Shown one piece after another: positions 17,778 to 24,584 of a stretch of 43,228 bases of DNA. The position numbers and the translations under genes were made by a program. Within the stretch, counting starts at the first letter, position 1. Each line of letters opens with the position of its first letter. The stretch covers positions 1 through 43,228 of the forward strand of contig JAHBYZ010000025.1 of NCBI GenBank assembly GCA_019635695.1, read 5' to 3'. The stretch comes from Rhizobiaceae bacterium. GTDB lineage: Bacteria; Pseudomonadota; Alphaproteobacteria; Rhizobiales; Rhizobiaceae. Under the pieces are notes generated by a model. It had not been told where the DNA came from. It searched no databases and saw only the letters and a list, made by a program, of their open reading frames with translations.

Positions 17778-18138
17778 GATGTCGAACGCCCCCGCTTTCC
17801 GGAAACTTCTCTCCGCGCCGCCTCCCCATGACGGTTCCTCCGGAGATTTTCTCCGTTGATGATGCGCTCCATGCATTAACGAAGGGCTAAGCTTAACAAG
17901 CTGCAACGTGCGCCCGGAAGACAGTTGAGACAGACCGCAATGCGCGCAATGGTTGCATTGTCGCCGAAAGGCGAAGGAAACTGGAATCGGGTTATTCGCG
18001 CCTATACTTCGCGGTCTCTTCGACGGGCGTCCGCTTCGATGACGCCGGAAAGCAAAAATCCGCTATGGCCCAAGGCAACGCGTTGTCGCGTGGCGCAGGC
18101 GACGTACAAGACAAAAGTATCAGACATGAAAGATGACT
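17778..18138. other. Gene-free stretch between the hybrid kinase and tRNA-Glu
   Basis: About 360 bases. It holds the kinase leader and promoter and the trailer of the minus-strand tRNA. A 5-bp hairpin (TCGCC / GGCGA around GAAA, 17961-17974) is the only structure seen. Open frames across it show no protein-like features. Confidence 0.5.
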
Positions 18139-18213
18139 TGGTACGCCCAAGGGGAATCGAACCCCTGTTTGCGCCGTGAGAGGGCGCCGTCCTGACCGCT
18201 AGACGATGGGCGC
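18139..18213 (-). tRNA. tRNA-Glu (anticodon CTC)
   Basis: Minus-strand cloverleaf of 75 bases including an encoded CCA. The acceptor stem GCGCCCA pairs with TGGGCGT (one G-T pair). The D arm is GTCTAGCGGTCAGGAC, the anticodon stem GCGCC/GGCGC encloses the loop CTCTCAC with anticodon CTC, and the T arm is AGGGGTTCGATTCCCCT. The body closely matches bacterial tRNA-Glu. It reads glutamate GAG codons. Confidence 0.96.
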
Positions 18214-18290
18214 AGACCAGTGACCGCCGATATATGGAAGATCGCGGCGCTTTGCAACCGTTCGCGCGACGATGCGACCGGCAGGCGCAT

Positions 18291-18698
18291 TCAGGCGCGG
18301 GGCGGGCCGATCAGGTCCCATTTGTTGCCGTAGAGATCCTCGAACACGGCGACGCTGCCATAGGCTTCGTGACGCGGCTGCTCGAGAAAGCGCACGCCGC
18401 GGGCCAGCATGGCCGCGTGATCGCGCGGAAAATCGTCGGTGTTGAGGAAGAAGCCGACGCGGCCGCCGGTCTGGTCGCCGACGCGCGCCGCCTGAGCCGC
18501 ACCGTCGGCCTTTGCCAGCAGGAGCCGCGCGCCCGCATCGGCCGATGGCGCAACGACGACCCAGCGCTTGCCGCCGGGCAGGGCGGTATCCTCAATCGCG
18601 GTGAAGCCGGCCACGTCGCAATACCAGGCAAGGGCCTCGTCATAGTCTGCGACGACCAGCGCGACGAGGCCGAGACGGCGGTCCGCAGATCCAGTCAC
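18291..18698 (-). CDS. VOC-superfamily (glyoxalase/bleomycin resistance-like) protein
   Basis: A 135-residue protein with the paired beta-alpha-beta-beta-beta modules of the vicinal oxygen chelate fold: LGLVALVVADYDEALAWYCDVAGFT (about 9-33) and VGFFLNTDDFPRDHAAMLARGVRFLEQP, ending in VAVFEDLYGNKWDLIGPP. The first metal-binding His is not in the usual position (LVALVV), whereas the C-terminal Glu region is kept, so metal-dependent activity is uncertain. The GTG start overlaps the stop of the upstream minus-strand gene by 4 bp (GTGA), so the two are translationally coupled. Confidence 0.87.
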   Translation of the reverse strand: MTGSADRRLGLVALVVADYDEALAWYCDVAGFTAIEDTALPGGKRWVVVAPSADAGARLLLAKADGAAQAARVGDQTGGRVGFFLNTDDFPRDHAAMLARGVRFLEQPRHEAYGSVAVFEDLYGNKWDLIGPPRA

Positions 18699-19078
18699 GG
18701 CGCTATCGCGATGTCGTAGCGGGCGATGATGCGCGCCAGCCGGGTGTCGTAAAGGAAGATCGCCCGCTTGCCGTCCGCAAGCTCGGCCTCGACCGACAGG
18801 CGCTCCCCCGACAGCGACTGCGAGACGACGCGGGCGCCGGCGGGCAATGCGATCACGCCCGTCAGCACACCTTCGCCTTCCGGCGGGCGCACGCCTGAGA
18901 CCGGCGGTGGCGCCGGCGTGTCGTTCATGTTGCGGTAGACAAGCGCGCCTACAACGATAAACACCAGCCCGAACACGACGACGAGGTTGATGACCATGAA
19001 GCGGACGAGCCGCTGGCGCAGCTGTTCCGCCGCGGGGTCGAGCGGCTTTTCCTCTTCGTCGTCGCGAATGCCGGCCAT
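18695..19078 (-). CDS. Single-span membrane protein of unknown function (DUF6476-like)
   Basis: A 127-residue protein with an acidic N-terminus (MAGIRDDEEEKPLDPAAEQL), one hydrophobic helix (about residues 28-51, FMVINLVVVFGLVFIVVGALV) and a C-terminal periplasmic beta-rich domain ending in FLYDTRLARIIARYDIAIAP. Small proteins of this shape are conserved beside rluD in rhizobia; the DUF assignment is from memory and uncertain. Its ATG at 19078 lies directly back to back with the rluD start, so their promoters must overlap each other's coding region. It ends inside the start codon of the VOC gene. Confidence 0.75.
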   Translation of the reverse strand: MAGIRDDEEEKPLDPAAEQLRQRLVRFMVINLVVVFGLVFIVVGALVYRNMNDTPAPPPVSGVRPPEGEGVLTGVIALPAGARVVSQSLSGERLSVEAELADGKRAIFLYDTRLARIIARYDIAIAP

Positions 19079-19093
19079 GTGCGAGCCCTTTCG

Positions 19094-20137
19094 ATGAGCG
19101 GCCCTGATAGCGAAGACGACGGCGAAGCGAAAGTGCTGGTGGCGGGAGCCGACGCCGCAGGCCGCCGGCTCGACCAGTGGCTGGCGGCCGAACTCGGCCC
19201 CGAGCTGTCGCGCAGCCGCGTGCAGGCGTTGATCCGCGACGGGCATGTCAGCCTCGACGGCAAGGCGGCCACCGATCCCGGCCGGAAGGTTGCCGCCGGA
19301 GCGGTTGCCTGCGTCGAGCTGCCAGAGGCGGAGGAGGCGACGCCGCGCGGCGAGGCCATCCCGCTGAGCGTGCTCTACGAAGACGACGAGCTGATCGTCA
19401 TCGACAAGCCGGCCGGCCTGGTGGTGCATCCGGGCGCCGGCAACCCGACCGGCACGCTGGTCAATGCCCTGATACACCATTGCGGCGCGTCGCTGTCGGG
19501 CATCGGCGGGGTGCGGCGGCCGGGCATCGTGCACCGGCTCGACAAGGATACGTCGGGTGTCATGGTGGTGGCCAAGACCGACCGGGCACACCGGGCGCTG
19601 GCAGACGCCTTCGCCGACCACGGCCGCTCGGGCAGCCTGGAGCGCGCCTATTCCGCGCTGGTCTGGGGCGCCCCGCACCGGCAGGCGGGCAGCGTCGACG
19701 CGCCGCTCGGGCGGGCGGGCACCGACCGCACGCTGCGCGCCGTGGTGCCGGCCGGCCGTCCCGACGCGCGCCGCGCGGTGACGCACTGGTCGGTGCTGGA
19801 CCGATTCGGCGCGGGCGCCGCTGTCCAGAAGGGCGAGGCCATCGCGGCGCTGCTCGACTGTCGGCTGGAGACCGGGCGAACCCACCAGATCCGCGTGCAC
19901 ATGGCGCATATAGGCCACCCGCTGGTCGGTGACGCCGATTATGGCGCGGGCTTCCGGACAAAAGCCAACCGGCTGCCGGAGCCGCTCGGCGGGCTTGTGA
20001 AGGCGTTTCCGCGGCAGGCGCTGCATGCTCGGCTGCTGGCGTTCGACCATCCCGTGACGGGGGAGTTCATGCGCTTCGAGACGGAGCTGCCGGCTGACAT
20101 GTCCGGGCTGGTGGAGGGCTTTCGGGCACTCGGGTAG
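19094..20137 (+). CDS. rluD: 23S rRNA pseudouridine synthase, RluD-type (RluA family)
   Basis: Isomerises uridines in 23S rRNA helix 69 or a related site. It has 347 residues: an S4 RNA-binding domain (about 18-80, DQWLAAELGPELSRSRVQALIRDGHVSLDG), then the catalytic domain with the RluA signature GIVHRLDKDTSGVMVVAK containing the nucleophile Asp150, and RTHQIRVHMAHIGHPLVGD near residue 265. I start at ATG 19094; a GTG at 19079 would add five residues. Both choices abut the divergent gene at 19078. The exact RluA/C/D specificity cannot be fixed from motifs; neighbourhood next to rpoH agrees with rhizobial rluD. Confidence 0.9.
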   Translation: MSGPDSEDDGEAKVLVAGADAAGRRLDQWLAAELGPELSRSRVQALIRDGHVSLDGKAATDPGRKVAAGAVACVELPEAEEATPRGEAIPLSVLYEDDELIVIDKPAGLVVHPGAGNPTGTLVNALIHHCGASLSGIGGVRRPGIVHRLDKDTSGVMVVAKTDRAHRALADAFADHGRSGSLERAYSALVWGAPHRQAGSVDAPLGRAGTDRTLRAVVPAGRPDARRAVTHWSVLDRFGAGAAVQKGEAIAALLDCRLETGRTHQIRVHMAHIGHPLVGDADYGAGFRTKANRLPEPLGGLVKAFPRQALHARLLAFDHPVTGEFMRFETELPADMSGLVEGFRALG

Positions 20138-20180
20138 GCTCCGCCGCTGCCACGCCCCGTTGCCGGTCTGGCTATTTCAA

Positions 20181-20545
20181 AGAACGCCCACCGTGGGTGG
20201 GAAGACGGGCGACCGAAAGCTCGCTCATCAATTATGTTTTCGTGCGACCTCGCGGTCGCCCGTCCGGCTCTCTTGTCCCGCAACTGTCCACCGCGTCGTC
20301 GCGGCTTCTGCTGCCATGGGACCCGATCGTGGGGGCTCATCGCCCAGGTGAGCTACCGTAGCGCCTGACCCCGCCCTTCGCTCTCGCTACGGGCGTTCGC
20401 CGCTCGAAAAGCCCATTCAGGGGCCTTTCGCGGACTGGGTCGGACGCGTCTCACCCCGACCGGCACCGGCGCCCCCACGGGAGGTCGGTGGCCTCCCGTT
20501 TCCCGCGAGGGCAACTGGCGACGAGGATAGCGGAGGGTCGAGAGG
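20181..20545 (-). ncRNA. Candidate structured RNA in the gap between rluD and the patatin gene
   Basis: This lies in a 593-base gene-free stretch (20138-20730). On the minus strand a possible promoter, TTGTCC (20577-20572) then 16 bases then CTATCC (20555-20550), precedes about 360 bases with several strong hairpins: CGGGAGG/CCTCCCG near 20478-20498, CCGTAGCG/CGCTACGG (20356-20363 with 20385-20392), and a perfect 12-bp stem GACGGGCGACCG/CGGTCGCCCGTC (20204-20215 with 20253-20264). It ends in CCCACC/GGTGGG (20187-20201) followed by CGTTCTTTG, a modest terminator. It does not show RNase P, tmRNA, SRP or 6S hallmarks that I know. The strand and boundaries are inferred; it could also be an untranslated repeat-rich spacer. 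Confidence 0.4.
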
Positions 20546-20730
20546 GCGGGGATAGAACGGCGAAATCTGCGGGACAACGGGCGGGGATAGCGGGCAGGGA
20601 GGCGGGTGGCTGCCGACCAGCGGGGCCGGTGGGAAAAGATTGCCGCGCCCGGCCGAGGCTACGCGAAAGCACCTCTGGCGGAGGCGGGCGGTTGCATCGT
20701 AGAGTGTTCGTGCGTCGATCCGGGGACAAT

Positions 20731-22161
20731 ATGCGTCGAACTTGGGCTAGGCTGGCTTCAGTGCTCGCTTTGGCGCTGGCCGTCGGCGGTTGCGCGGTGG
20801 TCAAGAGCGGCCCGATCAATCGGCTGATTCCGGTCGCAGGACCGGCGACGCCGGATTATCTGCCGCCTGCGGACGGTGACGGCTCGGTCATGGTCGGGCT
20901 GGCCTTCTCCGGCGGCGGCACGCGTGCCACAGCTTTTGCCTATGGCGTGCTCAAAGAACTGGAAAGCCATTCCCTTCGCGGCGGATCGCGGCGCACACTT
21001 CTGGACGAGGTGCGGGTCGTTTCGGGAAGTTCGGGCGGCGCCATCGCGGCCGCATATTTTGCCTACAAGGGCAGCGGCGCCTATCACGATCTGCACGAGC
21101 GTTTCCTGATGCAGGACGCCGAGGCGAGCCTGCGCACCGCGGTTTCGCCGTCAAACCTGGTACGACTCGTCAAGGGCGGCATCAACGACGAAACGAACTT
21201 TCCGCGATGGCTGAACGACAACCTCTTCGATGGCGCAACCTATGCCAATCTGAGGCGGCCGGATGCGCCACGCACATGGATAACGGCCACGGACCTGTTC
21301 CACGGCACTCACTTCCTCTTCAACTACGATACGTTTGCCGCGCTGTGCAGCGACCTCGACAGTGTTAGGCTTGCCGATGCGGTCGCGGCATCCGCCGCCG
21401 TGCCGGGCGTCTTCTATCCGGTGAAGATTTCGCTCGACGGGCCTGGATGCGCGTACCAGCAACCCGAATGGGTCGGCCGCTCGCTTTCCGACCCGGAGGC
21501 GCCGCTGCGACTGCGCGCCTATTCACGCATGCTTGACGCCTACGCCCGAAAGCGTGAGCCAAAATTCGTAAGGCTGGTCGACGGCGGCCTGACAGACAAC
21601 ACCGCAGCCATGGGATTCGTGCTCAGCAAGTACGCCGCGCGAAATCTTCACGGTCCGCTATCTGCCGCGGAGGCGGTGAACCTCAAGACGATGATCTACA
21701 TTGCCGCCGATGCGGACACCCATCCGGCGTTGAAATGGGGCGATTCGTCCCATGGACCGAGGCTTCCGGACCTCGCGGAGGCGGTGGTCCGCGCCGGCAT
21801 CGCGTCGTCGATGCGGTCGAGCTACGACGTGCTCAATCTCGCGGTCAAAGCCTGGCGCGATAATGTGGTCGCATTCCGCTGCAGCCTGAGCCGGGCCGAA
21901 GTACTGCGACTGCGGCGCTCGCTGGCAGGCTGGAACTGCCGAGATCTTCGCATCGTGGTCGAACATGTGTCGTTCCTTGATGCCGATCCGCACATTCAAC
22001 CAAGGCTGAACGAAATTCCTACACGGCTTGTCCTCAAAGAGGACGAGGTCAGCCTGACGATCGAAGCCGGCCGGCAGGCGCTTCGTAACAAGCAGGCGCT
22101 GCGGCAGGTGATATCGTCCGTTTCGACGGTGCGCGCGCCCATCGTCGCGTCGGCCGACTGA
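20731..22161 (+). CDS. Patatin-like phospholipase, lipoprotein
   Basis: A 476-residue probable lipid hydrolase. The signal peptide ends in the lipobox AVGGC, giving a lipidated Cys21, so it should be anchored in the outer or inner membrane. The patatin motifs are complete: the oxyanion-hole glycines in FSGGGTRA (59-66), the nucleophile elbow GSSGG with Ser101, and the catalytic Asp284 in DGGLTDN. A Ser-Asp dyad of this kind hydrolyses acyl esters. The C-terminal 150 residues have no motif I recognise. The ATG at 20731 is preferred; the frame is open back to 20488, but that part is not protein-like. It stands alone before rpoH with no clear operon partner. Confidence 0.9.
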   Translation: MRRTWARLASVLALALAVGGCAVVKSGPINRLIPVAGPATPDYLPPADGDGSVMVGLAFSGGGTRATAFAYGVLKELESHSLRGGSRRTLLDEVRVVSGSSGGAIAAAYFAYKGSGAYHDLHERFLMQDAEASLRTAVSPSNLVRLVKGGINDETNFPRWLNDNLFDGATYANLRRPDAPRTWITATDLFHGTHFLFNYDTFAALCSDLDSVRLADAVAASAAVPGVFYPVKISLDGPGCAYQQPEWVGRSLSDPEAPLRLRAYSRMLDAYARKREPKFVRLVDGGLTDNTAAMGFVLSKYAARNLHGPLSAAEAVNLKTMIYIAADADTHPALKWGDSSHGPRLPDLAEAVVRAGIASSMRSSYDVLNLAVKAWRDNVVAFRCSLSRAEVLRLRRSLAGWNCRDLRIVVEHVSFLDADPHIQPRLNEIPTRLVLKEDEVSLTIEAGRQALRNKQALRQVISSVSTVRAPIVASAD

Positions 22162-22221
22162 GACAGACAGCCGGCAGCGGCCAGAGTGCGCCAGGCCCGA
22201 CACAATTGCGCCATGTCAGCC

Positions 22222-22250
22222 CTTACATTCAGCAAACCTATACCTATATG
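22222..22250 (+). promoter_or_regulatory. Possible rpoH promoter
   Basis: CTTACA (22222-22227), 17 bases, TATATG (22245-22250). It is a tentative housekeeping-type promoter 86 bases before the rpoH ATG. The surrounding CCTAT / ATAGG half-palindrome may be a regulatory site. No other candidate in the 174-base gap is better. Confidence 0.35.
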
Positions 22251-22335
22251 GGCATAGGGCGCGGTGCGCCTTGGCGGCCGCGTACAGTCAGGATCCGCCT
22301 CTGAAGGGGATCCATAATAAGACGGGGGTGCATCA

Positions 22336-23232
22336 ATGGCCCAGTTACCCAGTATCGTTTCAGGCGAAGGCGGGCTCTCCCGCTACCTGGAGGAAATCCG
22401 CCGCTTTCCGATGCTGCAGCCGCAGGAAGAGTACATGCTCGCCAAGCGGTATGCGGAGCATCAGGACGCGAAGGCCGCGCACAAGCTGGTGACCAGCCAT
22501 CTGCGGCTCGTGGCCAAGATCGCCATGGGCTATCGCGGCTACGGCCTGCCGATCGGCGAGGTGATCTCGGAAGGCAATGTCGGCCTCATGCAGGCGGTGA
22601 AGAAATTCGAGCCGGAGCGTGGGTTCCGGCTGGCGACCTACGCCATGTGGTGGATCAAGGCCTCGATCCAGGAATACATCCTGCGCTCGTGGAGCCTCGT
22701 GAAGATGGGCACGACCGCCAACCAGAAGCGGCTGTTCTTCAACCTGCGCAAGCTCAAGGGCAAGATCCAGGCGCTCGACGAGGGCGACCTGAAGCCGCAT
22801 CAGGTGACCGAGATCGCCACCAAGCTGAACGTCAGCGAGGCCGAGGTCGTGTCGATGAACCGGCGCCTGTCGGGCGACGCCTCGCTCAACGCGCCGATCC
22901 GCGCGACCGAGGGCGAGAGCGGCGAGTGGCAAGACTGGCTGGTCGACGACCATGACAGCGCCGAGGAAATCCTGGTCGAACAGGACGAACTCGACAATCG
23001 CCGGCGCATGCTTGCCGGCGCGCTGAACGTGCTCAACGAGCGCGAGAAGCGCATCTTCGAGGCGCGCAGGCTCTCCGAGGAGCCGGTGACGCTGGAAGAG
23101 CTGTCTGCCGAGTTCGACATCAGCCGCGAGCGCGTGCGCCAGATCGAGGTGCGCGCCTTCGAGAAGGTGCAGCAGGCGGTGATGGCGGCCGCGCAGAAGC
23201 AGGCGAGCGCGCTGCGCACGATCGACGCGTAG
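22336..23232 (+). CDS. rpoH: RNA polymerase sigma-32 factor (heat shock)
   Basis: Alternative sigma factor directing transcription of chaperone and protease genes. It has 298 residues. Region 1.2 is at the N-terminus (LSRYLEEIRRFPML); region 2 holds the core-binding and -10 recognition helix GNVGLMQAVKKFEPERGFRLATYAMWWIKASIQEYILRSW (about 81-118); the RpoH box QKRLFFNLRKLK (about 129-140) distinguishes it from other sigma factors; region 4.2 is SAEFDISRERVRQIEVRAFEKVQ (about 257-279). Alphaproteobacteria often carry two rpoH genes, and I cannot tell which this is; position beside rluD agrees with rpoH1 of Sinorhizobium as I remember it. FtsH, encoded upstream in this window, degrades RpoH in enterobacteria. 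Confidence 0.97.
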   Translation: MAQLPSIVSGEGGLSRYLEEIRRFPMLQPQEEYMLAKRYAEHQDAKAAHKLVTSHLRLVAKIAMGYRGYGLPIGEVISEGNVGLMQAVKKFEPERGFRLATYAMWWIKASIQEYILRSWSLVKMGTTANQKRLFFNLRKLKGKIQALDEGDLKPHQVTEIATKLNVSEAEVVSMNRRLSGDASLNAPIRATEGESGEWQDWLVDDHDSAEEILVEQDELDNRRRMLAGALNVLNEREKRIFEARRLSEEPVTLEELSAEFDISRERVRQIEVRAFEKVQQAVMAAAQKQASALRTIDA

Positions 23233-23272
23233 GGCGTACGACGCCTGATCGTCGAGCAATCGGAACGGAACG

Positions 23273-23296
23273 AGGCCGCCCAAGGGCGGCCTTTTT
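23273..23296 (+). terminator. Terminator after rpoH
   Basis: A 9-bp stem (AGGCCGCCC / GGGCGGCCT) with a two-base loop, then a TTTTT run, 40 bases after the stop codon. The rest of the 326-base gap up to 23558 shows nothing else that I can support. Confidence 0.9.
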
Positions 23297-23558
23297 CGTC
23301 GGAGGCGTAGAACGCCATGCTCGGCTGGCTGGAAGATCGGCGCTCTTTCCAGACCAACGCCGATTCCTGCGGGCAAACGAATCCTCTTTCGGAATGATTC
23401 TCCGGACAGCCAAGGATGACGCAGCGTCATGCCGGTGTGCCGGTATTTCGCCGACTTCTAATAAGCCGGATAGAGGCACAAGTTGTATGAACTCTGCTTG
23501 CCAGTGCGCTTCCGTCGGTCAGGTTATCCGGCGGAAGGCAGGGAAGGGCAACAATAAC

Positions 23559-24509
23559 ATGCGCATAGGTGGGTCTTATGGACTCGCGGCAGTGCTCGCC
23601 GCGGGGGGTCTGAGTGCGTGCACGGCTGCGGCGCCGACCGGCCTGGAGCCGGGCGCCGGACCGGGCCGTGTGGTCACGACGGGCAACATATCCGCGGCGG
23701 GAGCTCTCGACGCGGGCAACAAACTGCAGGCCGATCCGCCTATGGCGGTAGGCGGTTACGCGCGCGGGGTCTACGGAGTGCCGGGCAGGGTGGACCGCGG
23801 ATCGAGCTTCGCGATCGTCAAGAACAACAAGGGCGGCGTCGACATCACGATGGATGGCACGAACTTCAGCTATGCCGCCGCAGACAAGCAGGGGAACGGC
23901 TACTACCGGTCCGACGGCGGCGGCGCCCACCAGGCGCACAGCTGGGAAAGCGCGGCGGACAAGCACAGCTTCTCGCAACTGTGGAGTTATTCCTTCGAGG
24001 AAAACGTCAACAGCACCCATTCCGGGTTCGCCGTCGTCGGTGCCGAGACCAAGCCGGAGGTGCTGGTCAACAAGGCAAGCGCCACCTATCGCGGCAGCAT
24101 GGGCGGGCACACGATCGCCGGGCCGATGCAGGGCGACTGGCGCCAGCTCGTCAGCAAGGGCATGGACAGCACGGTACTGGACGTGCAGTTCGGCGCGAAC
24201 CCGACGATCAGCGGCACGATCAGCAACATGCAGATCCGCGACAGCGTGAACGACGGCAAGGGCTGGGGGCCGTTCCGCGACATGGCCGGAACGTTGACGC
24301 TGGAAAGCGCCCCGATCAGCGGCAACGGCTACGAAGGCAAGGTGACCGCGGACGCCGCGTTCATCAACTCCGTCGGCTTCACCAAATTCGAGAACGGAAA
24401 ATATGCCGGTCGGTTCTACGGGCCAAACGGTGAAGAAGCGGCGGGCGTGATCAGCGGCGACAACAATGTCGGCAGCATGTTCCTCGGCGGCTTCCGCGCC
24501 TGGGAATAA
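23559..24509 (+). CDS. TbpB-like surface lipoprotein
   Basis: A 316-residue lipoprotein. The signal ends in LSAC, so Cys21 is lipidated. The C-terminal half forms a small antiparallel barrel like the transferrin-binding protein B barrel domain, with the typical ending GRFYGPNGEEAAGVISGDN...GGFRAW. The family includes metal- or host-protein-binding proteins in Proteobacteria, but free-living alphaproteobacteria carry many of unknown ligand. No TonB-dependent receptor or Slam-type translocon gene lies beside it. The ATG at 23559 gives a clean signal peptide; the frame is open further upstream to 23394 without protein-like sequence. Confidence 0.78.
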   Translation: MRIGGSYGLAAVLAAGGLSACTAAAPTGLEPGAGPGRVVTTGNISAAGALDAGNKLQADPPMAVGGYARGVYGVPGRVDRGSSFAIVKNNKGGVDITMDGTNFSYAAADKQGNGYYRSDGGGAHQAHSWESAADKHSFSQLWSYSFEENVNSTHSGFAVVGAETKPEVLVNKASATYRGSMGGHTIAGPMQGDWRQLVSKGMDSTVLDVQFGANPTISGTISNMQIRDSVNDGKGWGPFRDMAGTLTLESAPISGNGYEGKVTADAAFINSVGFTKFENGKYAGRFYGPNGEEAAGVISGDNNVGSMFLGGFRAWE

Positions 24510-24538
24510 GCGGGATTGCTGCGATGGCCGACAAGAAG

Positions 24539-24566
24539 AAGGCCGCCCCCCGGGGCGGCCTTTTTC
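24539..24566. terminator. Bidirectional terminator
   Basis: An 11-bp stem (AAGGCCGCCCC / GGGGCGGCCTT) with a CC loop is followed by TTTTT on the plus strand and TTCTTCTT on the minus strand. It lies between the convergent genes ending at 24509 and 24585 and can serve both. Confidence 0.9.
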
Positions 24567-24584
24567 GTTTCCGCAGCTGCGCGC

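Noticed and set aside
16245..17831. Long plus-strand open frame antisense to the hybrid kinase gene
   Set aside because: It lies wholly opposite the PAS-rich kinase, which has intact motifs; composition is of a shadow frame.
17829..17831. ATG with a strong GGAGG as start of the hybrid kinase
   Set aside because: It is not in the kinase reading frame as sequenced; kept as an observation because a frameshift would change the answer.
19079..20050. N-terminal part of the long minus-strand frame ending at 18695
   Set aside because: Most of it is antisense to rluD; only the last 127 codons from 19078 are protein-like.
20138..20730. RNase P RNA, tmRNA, 6S, SRP RNA or cobalamin riboswitch in the rluD-patatin gap
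   Set aside because: I looked for GAGGAAAGTCC (RNase P), a GTTCGA T-arm with tag (tmRNA) and the SRP GGTCAGGTCC loop and found none. CCCGCAACTGT occurs, but the other cobalamin-box elements and a suitably placed downstream gene are missing.
20488..20730. N-terminal extension of the patatin protein to 20488
   Set aside because: The 81 extra codons are Arg/Gly-rich with no signal; the ATG at 20731 begins a clean lipoprotein signal peptide.
22162..22335. sigma-32-type autoregulated promoter for rpoH
   Set aside because: I found no convincing CTTGAA/CCCATNT-like pair at correct spacing in the rpoH leader.
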